Assembly (NCBI RefSeq): GCF_015679185.1
Contig: NZ_CP064939.1
Location: 4,216,001-4,280,000 of the forward strand
Origin: Pedobacter endophyticus
GTDB taxonomy: Bacteria > Bacteroidota > Bacteroidia > Sphingobacteriales > Sphingobacteriaceae
Direction: 5' to 3'
DNA: 64,000 nucleotides
The notes beneath the pieces are model-generated. The model did not search any database and was not told the origin of the DNA. It was given only the letters and a program-made list of their open reading frames with translations. How positions within the stretch are numbered: the stretch's first letter is position 1; the number at the start of each line of letters is the position of its first letter. Below are positions 53,558 to 62,666 of the stretch, in pieces. The position numbers were made by a program, and so were the translations under genes.

Positions 53558-54112
53558 TTAGAGACGCACTTTATCCAGCTCTGCCAACCCGTAATGCAAT
53601 GCAGCCACATGAATACATTGCGCAATCTTATTGTCTTTCAACAACTGTTTCACTTCCGCTACGGTATATTCTTCAACATTTAAAATTTCATGCTCATCTA
53701 AATGCTGCTCGTGGGTTTTTACACCGCCAGTAAGCAGATAAGTGTACGTTTTGTTATTTGCAGTTGCCGGATTTGGGTACAGCTCAGCAATAAGCTTGCA
53801 GGTTTTAAAGGTGTAGCCGGTTTCTTCCAAAAGCTCTCGCTTTACGCCGGCTTCCGGCCCTTCATCGCCATCGACGACTCCGCCTGGCACTTCGAGCGAA
53901 ATAATATCGGCGGCATGACGGTATTGGCGCACCATAATGATCTTTCCTTCTTCGGTTAAAGCAATGGCTGTGGCCCAGTTGGGATATTCGAGAACGAAAT
54001 AATCATCTTTAACAATTCCGCTGGGAAGTTTTACCTCATCAACACGTAACGTTGCCCATTTCTCTCGCACTAAATATTTTGAGGCAATTTTCTGCCACTT
54101 TTCTATAATCAT
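53558..54112 (-). CDS. Nudix hydrolase, ADP-ribose pyrophosphatase type
   Basis: 184 residues. The Nudix box GGVVDGDEGPEAGVKRELLE plus ETGY matches GX5EX7REUXEE with small changes (near residues 93-116). IIMVRQYRHAADIISLEVP before the box and ELYPNPA after it are typical of ADP-ribose/NDP-sugar pyrophosphatases. It probably hydrolyses ADP-ribose to AMP and ribose-5-phosphate. Confidence 0.9.
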   Translation of the reverse strand: MIIEKWQKIASKYLVREKWATLRVDEVKLPSGIVKDDYFVLEYPNWATAIALTEEGKIIMVRQYRHAADIISLEVPGGVVDGDEGPEAGVKRELLEETGYTFKTCKLIAELYPNPATANNKTYTYLLTGGVKTHEQHLDEHEILNVEEYTVAEVKQLLKDNKIAQCIHVAALHYGLAELDKVRL

Positions 54113-54150
54113 TTGTTTAATCGTAAATCGTAATTTTGAAATCGTAAATC

Positions 54151-54537
54151 CTAAAGGTATTGTTGAATCGTTTTCTGCCTATGCAGGTTTACAAGGTGCA
54201 CAATCTTATGCTTATCAGAAAGGTACTGGTAAATTAAGTTTAGTTTAGGCGCAATTGTTTTGTTTCTTTGCTCGCTAACACCAAGCTCATAATATAAAAA
54301 CTCACTTAAAGAATCCAATTTTTCTGGCGGCAGATCACTTGAAGTTAACCAAATTTCAAACCTGCTCAAATCCTGGTTTTCCAAAACATCAATGGGAAGC
54401 AGGAAGTTTTTCTCCATGGCTTCTTCAAACATTTTTTGGGCATCCTCGAGCTTGCCTTCCAGTTTCAGTCCCATGATCCTGGCGAGCACCTCAGCCAGTT
54501 TTTGTATCTCGGCGGTTATTAAATCTTTTCTAAACAC
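54151..54537 (-). CDS. Conserved hypothetical helical protein
   Basis: 128 residues from a GTG at 54535-54537, chosen because the upstream frame runs into the CAATNNN repeat array. The protein starts (V/M)FRKDLITAEIQKLAEVLAR and is predicted almost entirely helical. No domain recognised. It follows the TPM genes on the same strand. Confidence 0.7.
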   Translation of the reverse strand: MFRKDLITAEIQKLAEVLARIMGLKLEGKLEDAQKMFEEAMEKNFLLPIDVLENQDLSRFEIWLTSSDLPPEKLDSLSEFLYYELGVSEQRNKTIAPKLNLIYQYLSDKHKIVHLVNLHRQKTIQQYL

Positions 54538-54552
54538 TTCTTGATGAATAAA

Positions 54553-54615
54553 CAATGAACAATAAACAATTGGCAGTTGGCAATGAGCAATAAGCAATTA
54601 CGCATGAGCAATATC
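54553..54615. repeat. CAATNNN heptamer array
   Basis: Nine consecutive 7-base words in register; seven start CAAT and two (CAGTTGG, GCATGAG) differ by one or two bases. It ends 15 bases before the start of the minus-strand hypothetical gene. Confidence 0.85.
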
Positions 54616-54673
54616 CAAAACAGCAAATTAACCAATAACTTTGGTAGCCTAAACACCCCAGCCGTTAACTATC

Positions 54674-54729
54674 GACTCAAGACTCCGAACTCCGAACTCC
54701 GAACTCCCAACTCGAAACTCCCAACTAAA
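54674..54729. repeat. AACTCNN heptamer array
   Basis: Eight 7-base words in perfect register: two GACTCNN then six AACTNNN. It touches the stop of the minus-strand TPM gene (54731), so it is the 3' untranslated region. Confidence 0.9.
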
Positions 54730-54730
54730 C

Positions 54731-55519
54731 CTACCAGCTTCCGCTCGATCCGCCGCCACCGAAACTTCCGCCACCGAAACCGCCAAAGCCGCCTCCGCCA
54801 CCAGAAGATCCACCTCCGAAACCACCGCTTCCCCAGCCGCTGTTTCCGCCGCGTCCACCACCGCCAAAAAGCAATGCCCAAAACAAAGCGTTAGATGCGC
54901 CACGGCCACCAATAACCTGGCTACCGCCGCCTCCGCCGCCTTTACGTAAGATGATAATTATTACAATAACTATAAAAATGACTATAAATACGCTGCCAAT
55001 TCCACGTTCTTTGGCATTCTTGGCCTTTGGTTTGTCGTTTTTGTATTCGCCTTTGGTGTATTTTATAATCGATGTAGTGGCTTCATCCAGCCCGGCATAG
55101 TAATCGCCGTTTTTAAAGTTGGGTTTAATATCATTATCGATAATCCGCTTTGCGTATACATCAGGTAAAGCACCCTCAACGCCATAACCGGTTTGGATAG
55201 AGATTTTTCTATCGCCAATGGCAACAACAATCATTATTCCGTTATTTTTGCCACCCTGGCCAACACCCCATTTTCTGCCCAGCTCAAGTGCATATTCATT
55301 AATATCGTAATCGCCAACCGACTTCAGTATGGCGATGGCAATTTGTGTTGAGGAAGAATCGTCGAAGGCAACCAGTTTTTGCTCCAACCCTTGTTTTTGA
55401 TCGGCAGACAAAGCACCGGCATAATCGTTAACTAAAGTTGTTGGTTTCTCAGGAAAATCTTGCGCAAAGGAAAAAGTAAATGCTAGGCCGAGTAGTATCA
55501 GTAAGAATAATTTTCTCAT
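54731..55519 (-). CDS. TPM-domain membrane protein with glycine-rich tail (YgcG-like)
   Basis: 262 residues. The signal peptide ends SFAQ (about 20). The TPM domain (about 27-160) contains VNDYAGALSADQKQGLEQKL, TQIAIAILKSVGDYDINEYA and GRKWGVGQGGKNNGIMI. One membrane helix (FIVIFIVIVIIIILR, near 180-195) precedes a Gly/Ser/Phe-rich tail of about 60 residues. Role unknown; TPM proteins are linked to membrane-complex assembly or repair. The ATGA overlap with the upstream TPM gene shows coupling. Confidence 0.88.
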   Translation of the reverse strand: MRKLFLLILLGLAFTFSFAQDFPEKPTTLVNDYAGALSADQKQGLEQKLVAFDDSSSTQIAIAILKSVGDYDINEYALELGRKWGVGQGGKNNGIMIVVAIGDRKISIQTGYGVEGALPDVYAKRIIDNDIKPNFKNGDYYAGLDEATTSIIKYTKGEYKNDKPKAKNAKERGIGSVFIVIFIVIVIIIILRKGGGGGGSQVIGGRGASNALFWALLFGGGGRGGNSGWGSGGFGGGSSGGGGGFGGFGGGSFGGGGSSGSW

Positions 55520-55965
55520 TCCTTATTTTTTGTTTGATTATCCATAAATATAATATCGTTTGGCAGCTCATTAATATCACCGTGCTGTGGTGGAAAAAAC
55601 AGGGCCAGTTTTTCCCCAGCCAGGGCAACGCCGGCAATAATGCCGACAGCCAAATCGCCTTTTGCAAAATGTGCAGCCATGGCCACTTTGGTTGTTTCCC
55701 AAAAATCATCAGGCACAACCTTATTAATTCCCGCATCGCCAATAATGGCAAATTTATGGTCTGCATGGGCAAGGTAAATTAGTACACCGTTTCTTTGTGC
55801 AGTTTTATCCATACCTAATTTTGCAAAATATTCTATCGCTTTCTCGTAAGGGTCGCCGGCGCAATGTTTATCAATGGCAATCCGAATTTCTCCGGATGTT
55901 GCATTCTCCGCATCGGCAATTGCCTGCGCAATTCTTTCCTGTTCGAGATCTGAAAATAATGACAT
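55516..55965 (-). CDS. Short TPM-domain protein
   Basis: 149 residues from the ATG at 55963-55965; earlier in-frame residues come from the repeat array. SLFSDLEQERIAQAIADAEN through TSGEIRIAIDKHC, then KTAQRNGVLIYLAHADHKFA and GDAGINKVVPDDFW, match the TPM fold. There is no signal peptide or membrane helix. It overlaps the longer TPM gene by ATGA. Confidence 0.87.
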   Translation of the reverse strand: MSLFSDLEQERIAQAIADAENATSGEIRIAIDKHCAGDPYEKAIEYFAKLGMDKTAQRNGVLIYLAHADHKFAIIGDAGINKVVPDDFWETTKVAMAAHFAKGDLAVGIIAGVALAGEKLALFFPPQHGDINELPNDIIFMDNQTKNKE

Positions 55966-56002
55966 TTTATTGTGATGTTTTATGAATTGATGAATGAATA
56001 GG

Positions 56003-56090
56003 CAATGGGCAATTAGCAATTGAAATGACAATTGGCAATAAACAATTGCAATAAGCAAGTTAACCAATAAACGAATGAACTAATGAACTC
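56003..56090. repeat. CAATNNN-type array, less regular
   Basis: About ten CAAT-type words of mostly 7 bases with a few longer ones, ending in GAATGAAC/TAATGAAC. It lies upstream of the short TPM gene. Confidence 0.75.
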
Positions 56091-56129
56091 CCAAAGGGAT
56101 GCTTTTGGCACATTGAACCATAAGTTAAA

Positions 56130-56169
56130 AAGGGTAATGTATGCTTACTCATAAACACACATTACCCTT
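56130..56169 (-). terminator. Terminator of lemA
   Basis: AAGGGTAATGT (56130-56140) pairs perfectly with ACATTACCCTT (56159-56169), and on the minus strand five T follow. It lies 18 bases beyond the lemA stop and would separate lemA from the TPM genes. Confidence 0.85.
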
Positions 56170-56187
56170 AAATGTTATTTGCCCAGA

Positions 56188-56769
56188 TTAAAATTCTACT
56201 TTAGGCGCATCTTTAGCTGTTGCGTCCGCTTCGAAATATCCTTTTTGTTTAAATCCGAACATTCCTGCCGTTAAGTTGGTAGGAAACGATCTGATTTTGC
56301 CATTGTATTGTTGAACAGCATCATTGAAATCTTTTCGGGCAACCGTAATCCGGTTTTCGGTGCCTTCCAATTGAGCAGATAAATCGCTAAATTGTTGGGT
56401 TGCTCTCAACTCGGGATAATTTTCGGTAATAGAAAGCAATTTGCCCAGCGCCTGGCTCAACTGGCCTTGAGCAGCCTGATATTTCTCGATATTTTCTGGT
56501 GTTAGATCATCGGCGTTCACCGTCATTTGAGTAGCCTTTGCCCTCGCCTCAGTTACCGCAGTTAAAGTTCCCTGCTCAAATTTAGCCGCCCCTTTAACGG
56601 TTGCAACCAAATTCGGAATCAAATCTGCTCTCCTTTGGTACTGGGTTTGCACGGTTCCCCATTTCGATTTTACATTTTCATCTAGTTTAACCATGCTGTT
56701 GTATCCGCATGAACTTAAAGTGCTAACTGCAATTACAGCAGCTAAAATTCCAAAAACTAATCTTTTCAT
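56188..56769 (-). CDS. lemA: LemA family lipoprotein
   Basis: 193 residues. The lipoprotein signal ends LSSCGYN (Cys21). SKWGTVQTQYQRRADLIPNL near residues 36-55 is the LemA signature, followed by VKGAAKFEQGTLTAV and QQFSDLSAQLEGTENRI. The fold is a long helical bundle. Function is not firmly known; it commonly sits beside TPM-domain genes as here. Confidence 0.92.
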   Translation of the reverse strand: MKRLVFGILAAVIAVSTLSSCGYNSMVKLDENVKSKWGTVQTQYQRRADLIPNLVATVKGAAKFEQGTLTAVTEARAKATQMTVNADDLTPENIEKYQAAQGQLSQALGKLLSITENYPELRATQQFSDLSAQLEGTENRITVARKDFNDAVQQYNGKIRSFPTNLTAGMFGFKQKGYFEADATAKDAPKVEF

Positions 56770-56940
56770 TTTTGTGGTCTTCTGTTTTTATTGATCAAAT
56801 ACAATTAAGGTCAATTTACAAATTAGATATCAAATTGCATGCCTTTGTTACATTTTGGGTAAATTACTGACAAAATGTGCACTGTCAGGGTATTTCGGTT
56901 GATAGGACTCCTTGTACGTCGGAATGACAGCGCTTTGAAC

Positions 56941-56994
56941 CAATGGCCAACCAATGAACAAATGACCAATGAACTAATGAACCATCCAATTCTA
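56941..56994. repeat. CAATGNN-type array
   Basis: CAATGGC, CAATGAA, CAAATGAC, CAATGAA and CTAATGAAC words follow one another, ending at a TATCTTTG box. Confidence 0.65.
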
Positions 56995-56998
56995 ATTG

Positions 56999-57006
56999 TA
57001 TCTTTG
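56999..57006 (+). promoter_or_regulatory. TATCTTTG -7 box before the FAD oxidoreductase
   Basis: Matches TAnnTTTG and lies 32 bases before the ATG at 57038. The -33 element is not clear because the region is occupied by the repeat array. Confidence 0.5.
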
Positions 57007-57037
57007 TACCATTCAGGATAAAAGCCTGACGAATTGT

Positions 57038-58582
57038 ATGCAAAAAGACATCGAAATTACGCTGCTGCCCGAACAGGTTGACGAAACAGCGCTCATCAAA
57101 GTTAAATTGGCCGATGGCCTGAAGGTTTCGCGAGAGCGGATTAAAGCGTTCGAAATTTTAAAGCGCTCCATTGATGCCCGCTCGAGGAAAGTAATTTTCC
57201 GATTGCAGGTTAGGGCCTTTATGGATGAAGAACCTCAGCTTCAAATCAACACTATAAATTATCAAAATGTAAAAGATGGTAAGCCTGTACTCATTATTGG
57301 TGCAGGGCCGGCGGGGTTGTTCGCTGCATTGCAGTGCATAGAAAATGGATTGAAACCTATTATTATTGAACGGGGCAAAGAGGTAAAGCAACGGCGCAGA
57401 GATTTGGCAGCGATAAACAAGCAGGGTTTGGTAAATACCGAATCTAATTATTGTTATGGCGAAGGGGGCGCAGGGACGTATTCGGATGGTAAGTTATACA
57501 CCCGATCGAACAAGCGTGGCGACATTAACAAAGTGTTGCAGGTTTTTGTAGATCACGGTGCAGAACGCGATATTATGATTGATGCCCGCCCGCACATCGG
57601 AACCAACAAGCTGCCAAATATCATTACTTCGATAAAAGAAACCATATTAAATGCCGGTGGCGAAGTGTTGTTTGATACCAAAATGACCGATATAATTGTC
57701 GAATTTGGAACAATCAAGGGCATCGAAATCAATTTTAGCGACAAACTGTTTGCCGAAAACGTTATTCTTGCTACAGGCCACTCCGCACGCGATGTTTATG
57801 AATTACTCCACAAAAAGAACATCTTAATTGAGGCCAAGCCTTTCGCTTTGGGCGTTCGCATAGAACATCCGCAAGAAATAATTGATGCAGCACAGTATCA
57901 TTGCGATATCCGGTCGGAGTATTTACCGCCGGCTTATTATAGTTTGGTAGAACAAGTTGGTGCCCGCGGGGTATTTTCTTTTTGCATGTGCCCGGGTGGA
58001 ATTATTGCTCCTTGCGCAACAGGAGAAAATGAAATTGTGGTAAACGGCTGGTCGCCCTCAAAACGCAACAACCCGTTCGCAAATTCGGGCACCGTTGTTC
58101 AGGTAACATTAGATGATGTTCAGGGCTACGATCCGCTGCGGATGTTAAACTTTCAGTCGGAAATAGAAAGGATTTCGTTCGAGGCTGGCGGAGGAAACCT
58201 CGTAGCTCCGGCACAACGCATGGTAGATTTTGTGAACAATAAACTATCGATAGATCTTCCCCGAAATTCTTATCTCCCGGGAACAAAAAGTGTCATGTTG
58301 GATAATATTTTGCCCGAGTTTGTTTCTGACAGCTTAAAGGCTGCACTTCCACTTTTCGGAAAAAAAATTAAAGGTTACTACACCAACGAAGCGATTCTGG
58401 TGGGTGTCGAAAGCCGAACATCTTCTCCGGTTCGCATCCCGAGGGATAAGGAAACTTTTCAGCATCCGCAGGTTCAGGGCCTTTATCCCTGCGCAGAAGG
58501 TGCCGGATATGCCGGTGGAATCGTATCTGCAGCTATCGACGGGATTAATTGCGCCAACGCCATCACAAAAGCGTCCTCGTAA
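57038..58582 (+). CDS. FAD-dependent oxidoreductase (uncharacterised dehydrogenase family)
   Basis: 514 residues from the ATG at 57038; an earlier in-frame start at 56996 includes the promoter box. The FAD fold is PVLIIGAGPAGLFAALQCIE near residues 84-103, then IIERGKEVKQRRRDLA and the family block NYCYGEGGAGTYSDGKLYTR. It ends PCAEGAGYAGGIVSAAIDG. The family is conserved but its substrate is unknown. It stands alone. Confidence 0.88.
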   Translation: MQKDIEITLLPEQVDETALIKVKLADGLKVSRERIKAFEILKRSIDARSRKVIFRLQVRAFMDEEPQLQINTINYQNVKDGKPVLIIGAGPAGLFAALQCIENGLKPIIIERGKEVKQRRRDLAAINKQGLVNTESNYCYGEGGAGTYSDGKLYTRSNKRGDINKVLQVFVDHGAERDIMIDARPHIGTNKLPNIITSIKETILNAGGEVLFDTKMTDIIVEFGTIKGIEINFSDKLFAENVILATGHSARDVYELLHKKNILIEAKPFALGVRIEHPQEIIDAAQYHCDIRSEYLPPAYYSLVEQVGARGVFSFCMCPGGIIAPCATGENEIVVNGWSPSKRNNPFANSGTVVQVTLDDVQGYDPLRMLNFQSEIERISFEAGGGNLVAPAQRMVDFVNNKLSIDLPRNSYLPGTKSVMLDNILPEFVSDSLKAALPLFGKKIKGYYTNEAILVGVESRTSSPVRIPRDKETFQHPQVQGLYPCAEGAGYAGGIVSAAIDGINCANAITKASS

Positions 58583-59372
58583 ATGGTCTGAGCTGCCCAT
58601 TTACCACAATAGCTAAATATTTGAAATGTTTCATAGCTAATCGTGGTTAGCATTTTTTATATTATCACCTGCAAACTCTTCGCATAGTAGAATATGGTTC
58701 TTTTTCTGGATATGAACGACCAGCATTTCATAGTGCTTCCACCCTGTGTCATTTAGTTGAGCCTGCTCGGTGTCATCCGATAGCTATCGGATCTGAGCCT
58801 TTCGACTTCGCTCAAGATAAACTCAGTCGAAGACCATTTTTGTGGGAAAAACAAATAAACATTGCCCTTCGACTAAGCGTGTATTGAGCATTTCGACTAC
58901 GCTCAATACAAGCTCAAGTCGAAATGCTTAGGGTGACAATGTGTTTGTTTTTTCCTTAACTAAATGACATTGTGCTTCCGCCCTGTGCCAAAGGCACTCT
59001 TTTGGAGCCACGCACTATAGCCCTGATGAAAACTCAGGGGCTGCTGCTGCTGTCAGGTTTATGAACCAGGTTTTTTCGCACCTACCGCCATGCCTAAACC
59101 CGATTGGAACGGATGCAAATCTTTTTCTGATTGGCAGGAGGGAAAGCGGGACTAAAGGAGCCAAAAGAACAGAACCGTTCATTTCCAGAAAAAAATAATC
59201 AAATCTTTTGACTTTAGCTTTTATCGATCCGATCCTGTTACGTTGAGCTAAGCCTGTGTCTAGTTTACCGAAGGATGAAACGCCTTTTTTCGCATTTCGA
59301 CTAGTCCTTCGACAAGCTAATCTCAAATAGACCTTTTAACAAACATTATAAACTTCGACTTGTTGTTTGAAT
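58583..59372. repeat. Long gap with several interspersed TTCGAC/CTCA...GTGACA elements
   Basis: 58778-58945 holds two or more degenerate copies of the TTCGACT(A/C)CGCTCA family in both orientations, with GGGTGACAATG at the end. 58733-58752 and 58957-58976 share CTAAATGACA-type words in opposite orientation. No gene is supported; a minus-strand frame at 59015-59326 has no recognisable features. Confidence 0.5.
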
Positions 59373-59840
59373 ATGTTTAATATCACAAACGAAATTAAAA
59401 AGGGTTTTAATGGTGATGCGTGGCATGGAAACCATGTAATGCAGACTTTAAACAATGTTAAACCCGAAAATGCTTTCGAACATTACGTTCCGAATGCCCA
59501 CTCAATTGCAGAAATTGCCCTGCATTTAACCGCCTGGACTGAGGAAGTAACGTCGAGAATAATGGGCAACCAGGCCGCGGAACCGGCAATGGGCGATTGG
59601 CCGATTCCGGAAGCTAAAACGCCGCAAGCATGGGAAAAAATCATTTTTAATTTCAAGCTTGCAAACGAAGAATTAATCAGGCATTGCGAACTTGTAAAAC
59701 CAAATGAATGGAATGACGACGTTAATATGGAACGGAACCGTGCATTGGGAACGGGCGTAACAAAAATTGAGCTGCTCAACGGGCTGGTTCAGCATCATGC
59801 GTATCATTCAGGTCAAATTGCTTTGCTTTCGAAGTTTTAG
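59373..59840 (+). CDS. DinB family protein
   Basis: 155 residues from the ATG at 59373. DinB four-helix pattern with metal-ligand histidines in AEIALHLTAWTEEV near residue 47 and LVQHHAYHSGQIALL near 137-151. AWHGNHVMQTL adds another His. It is a paralogue of the 4938 gene at low identity. The substrate is unknown; metal-dependent thiol transfer is the best-known activity in the superfamily. Confidence 0.88.
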   Translation: MFNITNEIKKGFNGDAWHGNHVMQTLNNVKPENAFEHYVPNAHSIAEIALHLTAWTEEVTSRIMGNQAAEPAMGDWPIPEAKTPQAWEKIIFNFKLANEELIRHCELVKPNEWNDDVNMERNRALGTGVTKIELLNGLVQHHAYHSGQIALLSKF

Positions 59841-59898
59841 AAAGCTGTGCCAAAGGCATCCCTTCGTACCATAGGCATCCCTTTGGGAGGAAAGGACT

Positions 59899-59947
59899 AA
59901 AGCTTAAAGCTAAAAGACTAAAGCTTAAAGATTAAAACGGAAAGCAG
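59899..59947. repeat. AAAGNNN heptamer array (complement of CTTTNNN type)
   Basis: Seven consecutive 7-base words in register: six AAAGNNN and one AAAACGG. It lies upstream of the CoA-binding gene. Confidence 0.85.
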
Positions 59948-60011
59948 AGAACAAAAAATTGGAGTCCTAAAAATCGACATATCTCTTAAACAGGCGTAAT
60001 CAACTAACAAA

Positions 60012-60371
60012 ATGAAAAAGACACTAATTATTGGCGCATCGCCAGATCCTACACGATACGCTTACAAGGCGGCCCACATGTTAAAGCGTTTTAATCATGA
60101 AATTGTGAATGTGGGCATAAAAAAGGGTGAAGTTGCGGGAGTAGAAATCGAGAAGCCGGGCGAAATTCATCAGGATATTGATACGGTAACGTTATATATC
60201 GGACCCGCTTTGCAACCTCAGTACGAAGATTACCTGCTGCAAACGAAGCCTAAACGAGTTATTTTTAATCCAGGCACCGAAAACTATCAGCTCGAGAAGT
60301 TGTTGGATCAGCACAACATCGAACCCGTTAGAGCCTGTACACTGGTATTGCTAAGCACTGGTCAATACTAA
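60012..60371 (+). CDS. CoA-binding domain protein
   Basis: 119 residues, a single Rossmann-like domain. TLIIGASPDPTRYAYKAAHM near residues 4-23 and VNVGIKKGEVAGVEIEK near 37 match CoA_binding_2, and RVIFNPGTENYQLEKL near 84 the second half. The role is unknown. It is convergent with, and overlaps by 4 bases, the PagL-type gene. Confidence 0.88.
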   Translation: MKKTLIIGASPDPTRYAYKAAHMLKRFNHEIVNVGIKKGEVAGVEIEKPGEIHQDIDTVTLYIGPALQPQYEDYLLQTKPKRVIFNPGTENYQLEKLLDQHNIEPVRACTLVLLSTGQY

Positions 60372-61474
60372 ATTCGATAAAGCAGCCCCCAGTTTACATA
60401 ATCGGCTTGAGCAAAATGCATATACGTTTTGGCTTGTAGGCCCAGGCGTGGTGTAATGTTATAGGTAGGGCCGAAAGTCCAGTACCAGGTTGCGCTTTTC
60501 ATTAACCTATTATAATGGAGGTACTTTCCGAGTTGCGCACCGACGGTAATCCGCCATAAATTAATATCAGCACCAACGCTAAGCCCGGTTCGCCACTTAT
60601 CAAACGATGTTCCGTAATTTTGAAAAGTTTCTCCCGGTTTTTGAGGGTCGTATACAGAATAATAATAAACGGCATCGCCACCTGCTTTTAGGGTCATAAT
60701 ATCATTTAGATAAAAATTATAGCCCGCGTAAAATCCGCTTTTGTAAAAGTGTTTTCCCCGTTGCTCATACACGCCACGGGCGCCAATGCCAGCGCTAAGC
60801 TCAACAGAATTTCTGCTCAGCGGTTCATAGCTGCTTTTCTTTTCAGTTGGTAAAGTTTCCGTATTGCCAAATTTTAGCCCCACGTAAACATTTCCTGTGT
60901 TTAAGCCGCCATTTGGCACGGTTAAGCCGCCGTTAGATAGATGCAGGAACCCAAGGCCAACCAGCAAGTCTGTATTCTTGCTTATGGGGAGCTCCATTCC
61001 TAAGTCGGCCTTAATAGCTTCATTAATCGGGCTTCCCAAAAATCTGTTTTTCGCACTATTAAAAAAATATTTGTTAGTCACGCTTAAGCCCACGCCAGGG
61101 GTGAAGTTCACTTTTACGGTCCCAAGTTTAAACAACTGAAAATCCATTTGTGCAACCAGCCCATAAACCTGCCCAAAAGCGTTTTCAGCTGTGTCTTTTG
61201 CGCCTTTCAAGTTGCTGATGTCTCGAAAAATCAACCCAATTCCGTACGATTTGGCACCAATTGGGGCAATCCATTTATCCTTATGTTGGCTAATGTCCTT
61301 AAAATACGCCGCGTCAAAACCAATTATCCGATCCTGAAAAAGATGTCCTTGATCCGCATTTACATGGGTGCCAAAAACAGGTTTGAAGATAATTGAATGA
61401 TTCTCGTTAACGATTTGAGCCTTAACATAGGCGAAACTCAAAAAAAAGCAAAATAACAGTAGTTGTTTCTTCAT
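60368..61474 (-). CDS. Acyloxyacyl hydrolase, PagL-type lipid A deacylase
   Basis: 368 residues from the ATG at 61472-61474. The signal peptide ends FAYVKAQ. The beta-barrel region shows alternating hydrophobic strands. GFLHLSNGGLTVPNGGLN near residues 177-194 holds the His-x-Ser catalytic pair of the PagL family. PagL removes the ester-linked acyl chain at position 3 of lipid A in the outer membrane. It is about twice the length of classical PagL, as usual in Bacteroidota, with an extra C-terminal barrel-like half. It follows the LpxR-type gene after 1 base. Confidence 0.84.
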   Translation of the reverse strand: MKKQLLLFCFFLSFAYVKAQIVNENHSIIFKPVFGTHVNADQGHLFQDRIIGFDAAYFKDISQHKDKWIAPIGAKSYGIGLIFRDISNLKGAKDTAENAFGQVYGLVAQMDFQLFKLGTVKVNFTPGVGLSVTNKYFFNSAKNRFLGSPINEAIKADLGMELPISKNTDLLVGLGFLHLSNGGLTVPNGGLNTGNVYVGLKFGNTETLPTEKKSSYEPLSRNSVELSAGIGARGVYEQRGKHFYKSGFYAGYNFYLNDIMTLKAGGDAVYYYSVYDPQKPGETFQNYGTSFDKWRTGLSVGADINLWRITVGAQLGKYLHYNRLMKSATWYWTFGPTYNITPRLGLQAKTYMHFAQADYVNWGLLYRI

Positions 61475-61475
61475 A

Positions 61476-62435
61476 TCAACTTTTACTAAAACGATAGGCC
61501 AAGCTGTAATAAGCATAACGATATCCTGATGCACTATTTTTTACCTCATTTGTGGTAAACGTTGCCGCATAGCTCGCTGTCCACCGTGCAATGGCGAAGG
61601 TTAGCGCCACTTGGGTATTAAACACCACACGTTTAGGTTCAAAAGTAATCGGTCCCTTATCTTTAATAAACAGGCCGCCCTGTAAGCTGGCATCGTAAGC
61701 CACCGCGTAAGCCTGCGGGGCTACCGATAAAAAGAGTTCGTATTTACGTTTTGCGGCGTTTGCTTGGTTGCTGCTCACTAAACTGTTAAAAGCCGCTGAG
61801 CCGTCCATATCATTAAACTTCCCCAATTTTAACATTGCACCAACTCCCGCTTTTGTAATCACGTTCCCCAATGCCGCCGATGCTCCGCCAGTGAAGTCAA
61901 AAAAGCCATCATTTGTGGCAAAAATCCTTTTATTGTAATTCGCTGCTACATTCAATTTTGGTTCGCTGTTCAGTGCATATTCCCAGCCTTCAATCTTGTT
62001 TTGGCCCACCAGGCTGTGAAATGCCTTTTGAAAGGTTTCGCCCAAAGCACTCTTGCCCGCAATACCAAGTTGGCCAGAGACCCTGATCGATTGATGAGTA
62101 TCATAAAACCGCGTAAAATTCGCTTCGCCGTACAAATAAGCAGAAAAAGGCCGATCGTGCGTCGCCGGATCCGGAGCGAAACTATAAAAGGGGTTGTATA
62201 TTTTTTGGCCGACTTCGAAGCCAATAATTTCCTTCGATCTCCCCGGTTTTAATCTGTCGTGGTCTAGCGCATGATTAAACTTGATGAAAAAGCCGTTCGT
62301 GTAGTAACGATCGCTAGTAATATCTACATAAGCGTCATTCTCTGAAACCATGGTAATTTCGTTTTTATAATTTTGAGCATAGCACAACTGGCCAAGGCCC
62401 ATAACAAGAAGCGTAACGTATAATTTTGACTTCAT
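61476..62435 (-). CDS. LpxR-family lipid A deacylase (DUF2219)
   Basis: 319 residues from the ATG at 62433-62435. The signal peptide ends LCYAQ. The LpxR signature NDAYVDITSDRYYTNGFFIK near residues 33-52 carries the conserved Asn, Asp and Thr-Asp-Arg residues. GFEVGQKIYNP and QIGIAGKSALGE-like blocks follow, and the protein ends as a 12-strand barrel. LpxR removes the 3'-acyloxyacyl group of lipid A. Adjacent to the PagL-type gene (1 base apart), it forms a two-gene lipid A remodelling operon. Confidence 0.85.
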   Translation of the reverse strand: MKSKLYVTLLVMGLGQLCYAQNYKNEITMVSENDAYVDITSDRYYTNGFFIKFNHALDHDRLKPGRSKEIIGFEVGQKIYNPFYSFAPDPATHDRPFSAYLYGEANFTRFYDTHQSIRVSGQLGIAGKSALGETFQKAFHSLVGQNKIEGWEYALNSEPKLNVAANYNKRIFATNDGFFDFTGGASAALGNVITKAGVGAMLKLGKFNDMDGSAAFNSLVSSNQANAAKRKYELFLSVAPQAYAVAYDASLQGGLFIKDKGPITFEPKRVVFNTQVALTFAIARWTASYAATFTTNEVKNSASGYRYAYYSLAYRFSKS

Positions 62436-62666
62436 TAAGCAAATACAGAGTTTGTTTACTCGCAAAAGTATCAATTATTGTTTAAAACGATAACTTTCAA
62501 AATTGATAATGGGTTCAGTAGTGAATTGGCTATTGGTTCACTAGTTTCGCTAATCCGATTCTATTTTTTTGGAGCGCACTGGCAGTGCTACTATATAAGT
62601 ATGTTCCCGCCCTGTGCTGCAAGTCCTCGGCCTCGTACCTCGGCCTGCGGGCTTTCCGCTGCGGTC

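Noticed and set aside
53509..53959. Plus-strand frames opposite the Nudix gene
   Set aside because: They are antisense shadows; the Nudix box on the minus strand is unambiguous.
54577..54912. Several overlapping frames opposite and beside the TPM gene
   Set aside because: They are shadows of the glycine-rich codons and the AACTCNN array; low-complexity Arg/His or Ala/Val products.
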